Positions 34,927-45,700 of a stretch of 64,000 bases of DNA are shown piece by piece. Within the stretch, counting starts at the first letter, position 1. Every line of letters begins with the position of its first letter. The notes below the pieces were generated by a model. The model made no database searches. It had not been told where the DNA came from and saw nothing but the letters and a program-made list of their open reading frames with translations. The position numbers were made by a program, and so were the translations under genes. The stretch is from Arthrinium phaeospermum (taxonomy: Eukaryota > Ascomycota > Sordariomycetes > Amphisphaeriales > Apiosporaceae). Where the stretch lies: positions 2,666,001 through 2,730,000 of the forward strand of contig QYRS01000005.1 in the NCBI GenBank assembly GCA_006503535.1, given 5' to 3'.

Positions 34927-36630
34927 TTAGTAGCCCTGCTTCTTCTGGGACTGGTAGGAAGGCAGACTGTTCTCGTGCTTGTACTCGTCCTTGGGCTGCT
35001 GGTGTTCCTGAGGCTTGGACTGCTGGTAGTGATCGGCCTTGGGCTGTTGGTACTCCTTGGGCTTGGGCTGCTCGTACTGCTTAGGTTGCTGTTGCTGCTG
35101 CTGCTTGGGCTTGTACTCGTCCTTGGGCTTGTACTCAACAGGCTTAGGCTTGTACTCGTCCTTGGGCTTCTGCTGCTCAACGGGCTTGGGCTTGTACTCG
35201 TCCTTGGGCTTCTGCTCAACGGGCTTGGGCTTCTGGTACTGCTGCTGCTGCTGCTGCTGCGGTTGGTAGTGTTGCACGTTGTTGGACTGTTGGTACTGGT
35301 CCGCCTGCTTGGGCTTGTACTCGTCCTTGGGCTTCTGCTCAACGGGCTTGGGCTTGTACTCATCCTTGGGCTTCTGCTCAACAGGCTTGGGCTTGTACTC
35401 GTCCTTGGGCTTCTGCTCAACAGGCTTGGGCTTGTACTCATCCTTGGGCTTCTGCTCAACAGGCTTGGACTTGTACTCGTCCTTAGGCTTCTGCTCAACG
35501 GGCTTGGACTTGTACTCGTCCTTAGGCTTCTGCTCAACGGGCTTGGGCTTGTACTCGTCCTTGGGCTTCTGGTAGCTTTGCTGCTGCTGCTCGGGCTTCT
35601 TGGACTCGTAGCCCTCGTTCTTGTTCTCGTTCTTGTGAGACTCGTAGCCGCCCTCGTGCGTCTTGGGCTGGTTATACTCGGGCTTCTTCTCCTGCTTGTT
35701 GTATGAGTCCTTCTTGGGCTGCTCCTGGTGGTAGGACTCGGCCTCTCCGTAGTTGCGCGCCTGGTACTGGCTCTTGCCCTGCTTCAATGCCTGCAGTTTC
35801 TGGTAGACGCTCTGCTGTTGCTGCGGTTGCTGCTGTTGCTGCTGGTATGAACCCTGCTGCTGCCCCAAGTGCTGCAGTTGCTGGTAGACGCTCTGCGGCT
35901 GTGGCTGCTGACCTTGGGAGGGGCTTTGCTGCTGCTGCTGCTGCTGCTGCTTCGCTTGCTGAAGTTGCTGGTATACGCTCTGCGGCTGCTGACCTTGGGA
36001 GGGGCTTTGCTGCTGCTGCTGCCCCAAATGCTGCAGTTGCTGGTAGACGCTCTGCTGCTGTTGTGGCTGACCCTGGTAGCCATTCTGTTGCTGCTGCTGT
36101 TGGTTCGGGTAGGGGCTCTGCTGCTGCTGCTGCGGCTGGCCCTGGGAGGGGCTCTGCTGCTGCTGCCCTATCGGGATGGAGTAGCCGCAAGTCTTCTGGA
36201 TGAAGCCGCCGAACTGAACCCTGTGGAGAAAATTTTGGTTAGCACACGCCAGTGTAGAGATATCGAAAACTGCGTTTCGGAATACTTACAAATCCTTTTG
36301 CTGGTGGCAGCTCTGCTGGACGCAGGGTCCCACGTTGTCGTGGAACTTCTGGTCCCTGAAGGGTGGGTGCAGTCAGTACATAGTAGGCGATGAGCCTGTG
36401 ATGGTGGGGTGGTATACTACTCACTTGCAGAGGCACTCCCAGTTGTAGTTCTTGAAGAGGTTGCGGATGTAGTTCTTCTGGACCTTGCACTCGGAGCCCT
36501 GGATGGCCTGCTTGAAGCACTGCTCGGCGCAGATGGGGGCGCCCTTGACGTAGGTGCGGTCCTCGAGCGTGGCGGCGTTGGCCCCGGCGGCGGCGGCGAG
36601 GAGGGCGATGAAGGCGGCGTTGAAATGCAT
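34927..36630 (-). CDS. Secreted CFEM-domain protein with a long Q-rich and K/E/P-repeat tail
   Basis: Three exons: 36630-36425, 36355-36290 and 36220-34927, encoding 521 aa. A signal peptide (MHFNAAFIALLAAAAGANA) precedes a CFEM domain at about 30-105 with its eight cysteines in the expected order (ICAEQC, SECK, WECLCK, GPCVQQSC, KTCG). The domain seems to lack the usual Asp in the haem-binding loop, so haem binding cannot be assumed. The tail has a Gln-rich zone (about 110-260) with repeated QSVYQ(Q/K)LQ units. A Lys-rich zone follows with at least ten copies of a KPKDEYKPKPVEQ-type unit encoded by 36- to 39-bp DNA repeats, roughly between 35110 and 35570. There is no GPI signal at the C-terminus. 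CFEM proteins act in haem/iron capture, wall structure or virulence. Confidence 0.85.
35108..35569 (-). repeat. Tandem coding repeats (KPKDEYKPKPVEQ-type unit)
   Basis: Near-identical 36-39-bp units (TACTCGTCCTTGGGCTTCTG core on the plus strand) are repeated about ten times within the CFEM gene, interrupted once by a Gln-rich spacer at about 35230-35310. Neighbouring copies differ by single third-position changes such as CTCGTC/CTCATC, which suggests unequal exchange followed by drift. Confidence 0.85.
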
Positions 36631-38229
36631 CTTGAAGGATGTGGTTGATTACTTTTAGTGAATGACTTTGGTTTGGTTGTAAGAGAGTGTATTAAGCTGA
36701 GAGAGCTGTTGAGTCTGTGCAGTGAGTGTGTGGATGCGAGTGTGTGATGATGATGAGGAGGACGGAAGAAGTTGGGTTTCGGGGCGAGACGCATGCTTAT
36801 TATAGGAGAGTGTTTCCGTTCAAAATGTCGCTTGTTGATCTTGACATAGGAGAAATGAGCACGGGGCTGCCACCGGCCGGGCGCCAAGTCACCGCAAGCC
36901 GTGATGCTGACGTTTCTCCTCGACCGTGAGAATATAGGAGAACAATGAAGTAGAGTTTGATTTGCTTCGACACGTCCTGCCCACGCTTCTTGGCAGGCCC
37001 CGTTCTAGACATGATACTACGATGCAAAGTTCCCCAATGTGTATTGCGCAGAGCACTAGCTCGCAACGGCTTCTGACTAAGACGAGAAAGGGGTCGGTGA
37101 TCGTGGTGTGGTTCAGAGGATCAAAGCCCCAACGCCACTTTTGTAACTCGCCACTTCTAACCCCTGAATCCCGCCTACCTGGTCCAGACCATCCTCATCA
37201 GCCCATCTAAGTAAGCCACGAAATATTGTCCGTTGAACTAAAAACCCATCATTGCTCGGCAACGGAGCCCGGGCGCTGCTGCCAAGCCGGACCGCGCAGC
37301 GCCAGAAGTTTGGAACGCCGCGGTGGACTAGACGGGCCCAACTGTAATACTAGCCCGACCCTTACGCTATGAGGATCTCTACGAGATCTGGAAAGCCTGT
37401 AAGCACGATTACGCGTTGGGTACTCAGGGGAAAGGTTATGTCGTGACAGTTCTGATATATTTCGAGATATAACCCTATGGTGCATCCAACCAGCCTCTCA
37501 AAATATTTTGTTACTTTTCTCCTTTTCTTCCCTTTTACACCATGCTTCCCTGGAAGAGAGAGCCTCTTAGGTTATAATTAATTGAATCACACCCCCCCTG
37601 ACTTTTACTTGGAAACATGCAATATTTCCAACTCGGATTTTCCATGCTTCTCATGGTGGCTCTTCTTACGGCCAAGGAGCACCTCGGATAGGACGTAGGC
37701 GAGGCCAGCCAGGACGATACTCACTGCTGGTAGCACCTCGTTCCCCGTGGCCGGGGAAATTTGATTTCTGATGGTATTACACGCAAAGGCCCCAGAAAGA
37801 AAAGAGGGAGTACTCAAGAATATTCCCAGGGCACAGAAGCAAATACCACCCGGATCACTGACATGGACTTGAAGGTGTGGGAAAATGTCCCATCCACTAT
37901 CTCCTGTTAATGCCAAGTCGTGTGCAGTCATATACTCCGGCTGCAGCCAATTAAATACGTAACTAGTGGTTGAGGGAGAGCTCGTCCAATCAGCATTCTG
38001 CCGATAGGAGAATGGGGCGATGCACGTGATAGCCCGCACTTTTCTCCATATCCTTATTCCGACGACCGAAATTCCATTTCAATACGCAAGCGATTCGGTA
38101 GCCAGAGCCAGGGGTGAGTAAGCCGGAGATACCCACCAGAGATGACCCAATAGGAGACGGCCTACTTGTAGAGCTAACCTTGCGAAGATCAACAAGGAAC
38201 CTCTTGCATTAGGCCGCCAATCAGTAGCC
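36631..38229. other. Intergenic region upstream of the CFEM and RWD genes
   Basis: This divergent region of 1.6 kb contains the promoters of the CFEM gene (-) and the RWD gene (+). A 144-codon minus-strand frame (38039-37605) has two hydrophobic stretches and a Lys/His-rich end, but it has no family resemblance and overlaps the RWD promoter, so I do not call it a gene. Confidence 0.5.
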
Positions 38230-39201
38230 ATGGCTAGCAAAGATGCCGCGAATGGAGCCATGAAGCTCCTGCCCAAGGAGCTCCTGGAGATCCAATTGGG
38301 CCAGATTGATCTGCTCTTGGCAATGTATGCGGCAGAGGAAGAGCTGGTTGTCGAAGACAGTGCGCGCACCTATGTCGAGGAGTTGAAGGACTGGTGTTCT
38401 AGCGATGACTCCACCTTACCCGGGGGCAAGATCTGGCAAAATATCACCATGCTGCTCACTCTGCAGATCAATGCCGATGATGACGAGCCATCGTCTTCGG
38501 GTAAACCGCTGAAGCTGGACATAACAATACCGCTGGCCCTGGACAGTTCCCAGGACGCCGCGGAGATGGACGAGCCCCCACCCGTCAAGTTCCGTCTGCA
38601 GCAGCCGACGTGGATGAGCAAAGCCGAAGCCGCCCAGCTCATGTCCAGCATCCCCCAAGACGGGAACAACGACAACAGCGACATGTTCTCCACCATCGAG
38701 CAGATCAAGGACGCCGCCTCCTCCCACTTGCAGAACCAGAACAGCGCAGCCGCCGCCGATGAGGCCTCGGCCTACCCCAGCAGCGACGGCAACGCCCCCC
38801 TCCTCCGCGTCTGGTTCTACTTCCCCTCCATCAGCACGCGCGCCAAGCGCGACGACCTCGTGCTCAACGCGCCCCGCTACGGCCTGACGGGGTTCCTGCT
38901 GGCCGGGAAGCCGGGGATCCTGTGCCTCGAGGGCGGGTCGGCCCGGGCCGTCGACGACTACATGCGCTTCATCAAGACGGAGAGCTGGGGCGACATCCCC
39001 GCCCACCACAAGAAGGTCAGCGAGCGGTACCGCGAGACCCTCGACCAAAGCAGCCCCCGGGCGTTTGCGGATATGCGGGAGATCACCGACACGCTGGGCG
39101 AGCGGCGCGGGGAGCGGGCGAACCGCAACGATATGCGGGCGTTGGAGGCTTGGTTGACGGAGCGGGGGCTGGGGGACGCCATGACGAAGGTTCTGATATG
39201 A
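38230..39201 (+). CDS. RWD domain and DUF1115 protein (RWDD2-like)
   Basis: One exon, 323 aa. Residues about 15-150 form an RWD domain (LLEIQLGQIDLLLAMYAAEEELVVED at the start; PTWMSKAEAAQL near its end). A polar linker of about 50 residues is followed by a DUF1115-type C-terminal domain: LRVWFYFPSISTRAKRDDLVLNAPRYGLTGFLLAGKPGILCLEG. This two-domain layout is that of RWDD2 proteins, whose molecular role is not established. RWD domains usually mediate protein-protein contacts. The gene converges with the MFS gene, with 67 bp between the stop codons. Confidence 0.82.
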   Translation: MASKDAANGAMKLLPKELLEIQLGQIDLLLAMYAAEEELVVEDSARTYVEELKDWCSSDDSTLPGGKIWQNITMLLTLQINADDDEPSSSGKPLKLDITIPLALDSSQDAAEMDEPPPVKFRLQQPTWMSKAEAAQLMSSIPQDGNNDNSDMFSTIEQIKDAASSHLQNQNSAAAADEASAYPSSDGNAPLLRVWFYFPSISTRAKRDDLVLNAPRYGLTGFLLAGKPGILCLEGGSARAVDDYMRFIKTESWGDIPAHHKKVSERYRETLDQSSPRAFADMREITDTLGERRGERANRNDMRALEAWLTERGLGDAMTKVLI

Positions 39202-39268
39202 GTGAGTTGGTGATTAAGTATGTTGGCCATCTAGTCTACGCTACATTTCAGATATACCCGCAACCCAT

Positions 39269-41338
39269 CTAGATCGTGTATCTGAACCAGGGCACGTTAT
39301 CCGCCAACTCCCGCTCCATCATCTTCTGCTCTTCCGTCAACTCCTGATCGCCGACCTGCTGCGCCAAGGCGTCCCGCCTGGCGTTCTCGCGGCGGCACCA
39401 GATAATCATGAAGAGGGTCAGGAAGAAGGACATGCTGGTCAAAGAATTATTAGTCAAGCCAATCCTCAGCGACAGATGGATGAAGAAGAAGAAGAACAAG
39501 ACATACACCACGAATCCGATCAATATGCTGTGCCCCTTGATGTAGCGGGGACCGTCGGGCGTCAAATACACGTAGCTCGCGATGATGCCGCCGCAGTTGC
39601 CGCCCATGACCTGCATGGCGATGCCGGTGCCGCGTTTCAGACTGCCGCCGATGTTGGCGCCGTTCCAGGCCAGGCACAGGGGGATCTGCGAGTAGATACC
39701 TAGGAGCCGAACATATTTCAATCAGCACCCCAAGCGTCCTGACGAGCATATATCCAAAGTGGACGAGAGACACAGAGCAACAGTGCCATGCTTACCAATA
39801 GCCGCAAACACCGTCCCCGCATACTGCACCGCCGCCCTCCCGCTCCCCGCCAACATCCCGAACCCCAGCACGGCCACGAGCTGGAACCCCAGCAAGAACA
39901 CCCCGCGCCGGCGGGCGCGGTCGGCGAACCAGCTGGCGCCGATGGTCGAGACGCAGGCGAAGAGGTAGGGCGGCACGCTCATGAGCTGGGCCTCGTTGGC
40001 CGAGTAGCCCATGCCCTTGACGACGGTCGGCAGGAAGAGGGAGAAGGAGTAGATGGGCGTGAAGCCCGCCAGGAAGATGAGCATCATGACGTAGATCTTC
40101 CAGTCGCCAACGGCCTGCCACACGTACTTGAGGTCGAAGTCGTCCGACAGGTGGCCCCGGTCGGCGGCGAGGCGGCGCGCGACTTCGGTGCGCTCTTTGG
40201 GGGTGAGGAAGGTGGCGCTGGGGGGTTACGACCATGTCAGCTTCGGGACAGCGACAGCGACAACGACAAGGTTAGAGCGATAGGGGGCGGGCTTACGTGG
40301 AGGGGTAGTCGTAGATGGCCCAGTAGGCCGAGAAGGATACCAGGATGCTGAGTAGTCCTTCGAGGATGAAGATCCAAGACCAAGCCGAGAGGCCACCGAC
40401 GCCGCTGCGCATTGCGATTAGCAACTGAAGACCACCCGCGGAGGTGGAAGAGGAGGCACGCTGCCTCGATGCGCCTACCTCATCTCGGCGATTCCTCTTG
40501 CCAGTATGCCGCCAAAGGCGCCAGCTAGCGTCGCAGCGGAAAAGAAGAGGGCCATGCGGAAACCGCATTCATGCCTGCAATACCACTGGGTAATCTTTGA
40601 TCGTTGATTCCAAGTTAGCGACGACAGAACCGTTTCCGGACCCGGCAAGCTCGCGGTCGCAAAAAGGTTGCTCACTGTCATCATGATATCAGCCCACCGT
40701 ATCTGGCTCTGTCGCGACACGTCCACATCGCCTGGCTCTACTCACCATAGTAATTCACCCCCGGGAACAGCCCGCCCTCGAACAGGCCGAGAAACACGCG
40801 GGTGGCCATGAGCCCCGAGTAGTTTTTCACAAAGCCCTGGCCGATCATGCAGGCCGACCAGGCGACCATGATGAAGGCCAGCCAGGCCGAGGGCCGCAGC
40901 CGCTTCAGCATCACGTTGGACGGGATCTCGGCCGCGATGTAGAAGGGGAAGAGCACGGCGAGGCAGTCGTTGTACTGCAGGCCCTCTAGGTGCAGGTCCT
41001 GCTCCAGCCGGTCGAGGCGGGCGTTGCCGATGTTGGTGCGGTCGAGGAAGCAGAGGCTGGTGGTGCGTCAGTCAGTGTCTGGCTTCGGGCTTGGTGGGGA
41101 CCCCTTTCTATCTGCTGCTGCTGCTGCTGCATTGCTGGCGGTGGTGGTGATAAGCGACTCACAGGTAGATCAGGCTCATGAACGGGATGAGATGCCAATC
41201 TAGCTTCCGCAGGAGCTTCTTGGTCTCCTTCTGGTCGAACATGGTCGCTTCCGAGACGTGCATCGTCGCCTCCGTCGATGCGCTCTCGTCGCCCTTGGTG
41301 ACCGGCATGCTGCTGGTGTTTGGCGTCTTCTCATACAT
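39269..41338 (-). CDS. MFS transporter, anion:cation symporter (Dal5/Tna1-like) family
   Basis: Seven exons in the in-frame model: 41338-41163, 41056-40746, 40674-40479, 40404-40297, 40217-39796, 39699-39507 and 39434-39269, about 523 aa. The family signature is clear: DWHLIPFMSLIYLLCFLDRTNIGNARL, NDCLAVLFPFYIAAEIPSN, GLFEGGLFPGVNYY, CRHECGFRMALFFSAATLAGAFGGILARGI and AGFTPIYSFSLFLPTVVKGMGY. Relatives take up allantoate, nicotinate, biotin or similar organic anions by proton symport; the substrate here cannot be read. The junction after VNYY is odd. The natural join to ITQWYCRHE (acceptor at 40595) is out of phase by one base, and the in-phase acceptor at 40675 inserts about 27 residues into a normally ungapped loop. 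The gene may be damaged or mis-sequenced there. Confidence 0.82.
41112..41130. repeat. (CTG)6C trinucleotide repeat in the first MFS intron
   Basis: Six CTG copies on the plus strand within the intron between exons 1 and 2 of the MFS gene. Confidence 0.85.
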
Positions 41339-42705
41339 TGCGTAGTAGCTCCTTATTCAACTTGGCGAGAATAGAGGGGATGAATGCGACGGGAAGGGAC
41401 ATTGAAATTCGCAGGAGACCGACCCCCCTTTCCCGGGCTGAAAGCGATCGGCGGCGGCAGGGACCTCTAAATAACCCGACATCTCATTCCTTTTTTTCAG
41501 CTGATATGCAGTGAGACATTTGCATCACGCAAGGCGGCATATCGAGCAGCAAAGGATAGCCTATCGTGGAACACGCTCACAACAGGATTCGGCGGCCCGC
41601 GAATCGCAAAAGCTTGATAAGTATGCAACCTGTACGTCGTAGCGCTCTTCCATTCGACGCCACGAGGCTCGGCATAAGCTTGTTTACACACCAGACCCCA
41701 GACCCCAGACCCCGGGTGCCATTTCTCTTTACCGGGGATCGGTAGGGCCTGGACTTTTGCCCGATGTTGGCAGCATTCGTCTTTCCAGGTAAGACCTAAA
41801 TAGGGGCAGCTGTACAGAACGGAAAAAGCAACAGTAGCCCACGACGAGCCGTCTGCAGCAGCAAAGCTTGAAAGGATTAAGAATATCCAATGCATATCCT
41901 TACCAGCTCAGCAGATTCGCGACCCTTATCAAGTGCGCATACCGGGCTTCTCGGCCAATTGTGGCGCGCTCAAGACTAGGGGCCGTAGGTGGCTTTCAAT
42001 TGCAAGGGAGAAGAACACAGCTTTGGCGGTTAGGACTCTGAAACGGGGCACCTCACTGGCAACATACACATTTCAACAGTATTCGTCACAGCTTACGTCG
42101 CTCCCCTCCCTTCCTATCCACGCCAATATCTGCTCAAGAAAACGTCAACAGCGACTGTTAATCTAGTGTACCATAGTCGCGGCGCATTCTTCATCTGTCG
42201 AGCATTTTGAAAGTGCGACACTGGCTCGTACTGAGAACAGAAGGGGAAGCTGATCTGTCGAAGACCACCTTGCAGGGCGGGCCCCGGCCGCGTCTTCAGC
42301 CGGATATGCAGAAGAGGTGGTTGGTCCCGACTGAGACATGATACAGATATGGATTAAGAGTTAACACACAACACGTCGTCGCTGTACTGCAAGTGCGCAA
42401 GACTAGCACCGAGATCTGCACTATCATTCCGACCCTCACCACCTTCTGCTTCGACTCGCTCGCCCGAAAGGGTAACTTGGAACTTTACAACACACATGAA
42501 TCAAAAATGCATCTGCTTGCCTATTTCACTCCATGATCAAGGCTAGTATTATCAATCCTTGAGTATTGTATTCGCTCCAAGTATGGGTATCACTGCATTA
42601 TTCTAGTTGAACCGAGTTGATGGCCAACAATTGGGCCAACCAGTTGAATTCGGCTTTTGGCCTTGTACGCAAGCCCCTATCCATTATCAACTGGGCCAAT
42701 TGAAC
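41339..42705. other. Intergenic region upstream of the MFS gene
   Basis: About 1.4 kb. It holds an imperfect tandem of the 8-mer CAGACCCC (three copies, about 41692-41715) and a 132-codon minus-strand frame listed separately as a weak candidate. Nothing else is supported. Confidence 0.5.
41497..41895 (-). CDS. Weak candidate small secreted protein
   Basis: A single open frame of 132 codons starting MHWIFLILSSFAAADGSSW, which looks like a short signal peptide. It has five cysteines, no repeats and no known domain. It lies in the promoter region of the MFS gene and its codon bias is unremarkable. Chance open reading is as likely as a gene. Confidence 0.18.
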   Translation of the reverse strand: MHWIFLILSSFAAADGSSWATVAFSVLYSCPYLGLTWKDECCQHRAKVQALPIPGKEKWHPGSGVWGLVCKQAYAEPRGVEWKSATTYRLHTYQAFAIRGPPNPVVSVFHDRLSFAARYAALRDANVSLHIS

Positions 42706-44088
42706 TCAATTGACCGTCGTCTTTTCTTCATCCGACACAACATGATGCGCCTCCTTACTCGCCCCATCCCCAGCTTCAACATCGTTTGCCCCCTCATCTG
42801 AAATCCCATCGCTAGACGGAGTCGTCGCCTTCCGATCCTGCACGTCCCAGATCGTAAAGTAAGCCGGCACCAGACTCACCGTCCAAAACACGACATTGAT
42901 AACGGCCGTCCAGAACGGCGAGAACCGGCTACTGCTGATCCCAAACGAAGCGCACTGCCCCCAGCTCTCGACCCCGCGCAGCAGCCCGGTCCCGCGGCTC
43001 AGCTCCGACGTGCCGTCGCCGATGGTGCCGATCAGGAAGTACAGGTAGTTCTGGACCACGTTGCCGACCGTCTGCAGCATGATGTAGACGCCGAACCCGC
43101 GCCCGAACCCCGGCGAGGCCCAGTCCAGCCCCTTCGGCGGGCGGGCTTCGTACTCGTGCTGTACGACCAGGACCCAGATCCAGAGCAGCGTGAACGCGCC
43201 GCAGGAGCCGACGAAGCCCGCGCGGAGGCGGGTGCGCACGCTGAAGCGGGGCGAGTCGAGGAAGAGGCCGAACAGGGCGCAGGCGATGGTGCCCGTCACG
43301 GCCGACAGGAACGAAGCCAGCGCGCGCGCGCGCACGGAAAAGTAGAGCGTCAGGTAGGTCGAGGCGTAGCCCCAGTAGAACCAGCAGGAGAAGAAGACGG
43401 GCAGCAGCAGGCCGACCTGTTTGGAAGTGGCCGTGCGCCAGAGCTGGCGCAGCTGCTCGCGGGCCGTGGTGCGGGCCTCGACCACGATGCGCGACCCGTC
43501 GGCCCGGCGCGTCTTCTCGGGCGGCGACAGCAGAAAGGCCAGGGGCAGCGAGCAGGCCTGCAGGATGACGAAGACGAGCAGGGTGACCCAGGAGACCTTG
43601 CCGCTCGTGGCCGTGTTGGCGTTGAGGCCGAGGTTGATGGCGCCGCCGAGCAGCTGGCCGCTGTTCTTGAACCCGAGCCAGAGGGCGAGGTAGCGTCCCC
43701 GCTTGGCGTGCTCGGGGTACGAGAGCACGATGGCGCCCTCGGCGGCCCAGTAGAGCCCCGCGCTCACGCCGCAGACGGCGGCGCCCAGCATGACGAACCA
43801 CTCGGTGCCGAAGCGGTTGTTCTGGTACAGGGCGGCGCTGTAGACGGACCAGCCCAGCGTCCCCGCGATGAGCGTGTTGCGCACGCCGATCCAGTTGACG
43901 AAGACGGGCGACAGGATGCAGAAGAGGCCCATGAGCCCGAAGACGAGCGAGTTGCCCGCGTTGACCAGGTACGGCAGCAGGGCGCCGCCGGCGCCGAGCG
44001 AGTTGTTGGCGTTCCAGAGGCCCGGGCCGAGCAGGGCGATGACGCCGCAGATGATCATCTGCGCCAAGACGCTTCGGTAGAACGCCAT
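42706..44088 (-). CDS. UNC-93-like major facilitator protein (DUF895 type)
   Basis: One exon, 460 aa, with 11-12 hydrophobic segments. The start FYRSVLAQMIICGVIALLGPGLWNANNSLGAGG is typical of fungal UNC-93-like proteins. So are LVFGLMGLFCILSPVFVNWIGVRNTLIAGTLGW and YWAAEGAIVLSYPEHAKRGRYLALWLGFKNSGQLLGG. The cytosolic C-terminus is acidic. UNC-93 of animals regulates potassium channels or receptor trafficking. The fungal relatives are uncharacterised plasma-membrane or vacuolar MFS proteins, and no substrate can be inferred. The gene is very GC-rich in its centre and so throws long shadow frames. Confidence 0.88.
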   Translation of the reverse strand: MAFYRSVLAQMIICGVIALLGPGLWNANNSLGAGGALLPYLVNAGNSLVFGLMGLFCILSPVFVNWIGVRNTLIAGTLGWSVYSAALYQNNRFGTEWFVMLGAAVCGVSAGLYWAAEGAIVLSYPEHAKRGRYLALWLGFKNSGQLLGGAINLGLNANTATSGKVSWVTLLVFVILQACSLPLAFLLSPPEKTRRADGSRIVVEARTTAREQLRQLWRTATSKQVGLLLPVFFSCWFYWGYASTYLTLYFSVRARALASFLSAVTGTIACALFGLFLDSPRFSVRTRLRAGFVGSCGAFTLLWIWVLVVQHEYEARPPKGLDWASPGFGRGFGVYIMLQTVGNVVQNYLYFLIGTIGDGTSELSRGTGLLRGVESWGQCASFGISSSRFSPFWTAVINVVFWTVSLVPAYFTIWDVQDRKATTPSSDGISDEGANDVEAGDGASKEAHHVVSDEEKTTVN

Positions 44089-44658
44089 GGTTGGTGAACG
44101 GTTGTACTTATTTGAGGCAGTACTCGGGGTTCTTGGCCATACTTGCTGCCATCAAGGGACGACCCCGACGGGACCTGATATATAGATATAATACCCCTGG
44201 ATCTCGAACGGAAAATTTCTCGAAAAGATCCCAGATCATGCCATGGTACCAGGCCGATACTGGCCATTCACACGAATCGCGGGTAACTGCGAACGGCTAG
44301 CTACCCTGTCGTGCCTCCACACCTGTCATCCATAAGCCAGATGGCGTGATTTCTTGGCACGATAACCTTATCTTCTCAGTCATTCTCATTTGGAATCATT
44401 ACTTAAGGTGCTGTCAATGTCGGGATGCTACCCGACTCGAAAGTTTGTCGCAGTCCAGGTAGTATATCATTTTGCTGGGTGAAGTTGGGTTTTAGCGCAA
44501 GGTCTGCTGTTGCGGCGGGCAAGTGCTTAGGTCAGGTCGTTCGTCGATGTGACAACCCTGCAGGCAATGCGAGAGCACGCCATCAATTGGATATGGACCA
44601 GGACCTTGGATGCTCACCGCAATGGAATAATAGTAAGAAACAATAAAACCCCATCGCC
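44089..44658. other. Intergenic region between the UNC-93-like and GST genes
   Basis: Promoter of the UNC-93-like gene, with a TATATAGATATAAT stretch near 44177-44192, and the GST 3' flank. No gene is seen. Confidence 0.5.
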
Positions 44659-45700
44659 TCAAGGCACCCCCCTCCCCGACCTCGACGCCTTAGCCATCTC
44701 GCTCTGCGCCACATCGTCCGCGTAGCGCTGGTAAATGGGCAAATAATGCTCCCTCTCACTCTCCGTCCGCCGAACACTGTCCCTGCTCTCCATCGCGGCC
44801 CGCCACTTGCGCAACCTCTCCCAAGCCGCCTCGTCATTCTCATCGCCGGCTTGCCCCGGCTCCGGCACCGCCGTGATCCCCTTGAAGTGCTCAAAAACCC
44901 AATGCCTTAGCACCCACGGCGCCAGCGCGATATCCACCATTCCCAACCCGTCCCCGGCGAAGAAGTAAGGCCCCTCCGGATCCATCGCCCGCGCGAACTC
45001 GAGCAGGAACCCGCGGTACTCGTCCCGGAGCCCCTCGAGCCGCTTCTGCCCCTCCTCCTTGCCGCCTGCAACGGATGACGGTTGGAACTGCAGCAGCCGG
45101 TGCCACGCCGGAATCACGCGCGACGTCACAAAGTCCATCCAGATGCGGGCGCGCGCGCGGTCGAAGAGCCGCTGCTGCTGATCTTGCCCATCACCACTAT
45201 CACCACCACTGCCGTCGACCGGGGGAAGCAGCCGGGGCGCGCGGTCCGGGTACGCCTCCTCGAGGTACTGCAGCAGGACCGTGGACTCGTAGAGGGCCTT
45301 CCCCGGCGCGACCTCGAGGGTGGGGACGAGGCCGCGCGGGTTGGCCTTCATGAGCTGCTCGCCTTTATGGTAGGGATTGACTGTGCGAGGGGGTTGCTGT
45401 CAGTACTAGGCCCTACTCTGCTTATATCTTCCTGGTATGTATGTATATATGATGGCGCCCACCTTCAATGTACTGGTACGGAATCCCCTTCTCCTCCAGC
45501 GCGAGCCAGACGCGCTGGACAAAGGGACAGAACCACCCAGCAAAGAGCTTGAGGGGCTGCTCTGCCGCATGTTTCTATATAGGGTTTCAAGTAAGTAAGG
45601 GCTCGTTGGCAGGAGGATTCAGAAAGTACCAACGTACATCGACGGTTTCTTTCGCAAGCCCCGTAGCTACAGGGTGCAAGTCGGCGTCTGGCATCGGCAT
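44659..45700 (-). CDS. Glutathione S-transferase, omega-like
   Basis: Three exons: 45700-45638, 45574-45463 and 45380-44659, encoding 298 aa. The thioredoxin-fold half carries FAGWFCPFVQRVWLALEEKGIPYQYIEV with a CPF active-site motif (Cys37), then NPRGLVPTLEV and LYESTVLLQYLEEAYPD. Cysteine rather than Ser/Tyr at this position is the mark of omega-class GSTs, which act in thiol-disulfide exchange and reduction of dehydroascorbate or S-(phenacyl)glutathiones. The helical domain follows, with an acidic insert (GGDSGDGQDQQQ) and PYFFAGDGLGMVDIALAPW. There is no targeting peptide, so it is probably cytosolic. Confidence 0.9.

Noticed and set aside
34741..35706. Leu/Val-rich plus-strand frame opposite the CFEM repeats
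   Set aside because: It is the reverse complement of Lys/Glu/Pro/Gln repeats; hydrophobic residues appear only because of codon complementarity.
37605..38039. Minus-strand 144-codon frame with hydrophobic stretches
   Set aside because: It has no recognisable family, overlaps the likely RWD promoter, and has no splice or start context that favours a gene.
43156..44097. Plus-strand frame opposite the UNC-93-like gene (313 codons)
   Set aside because: The composition is Ala/Glu/Gly/Arg-rich and the opposite strand encodes a clear membrane protein.
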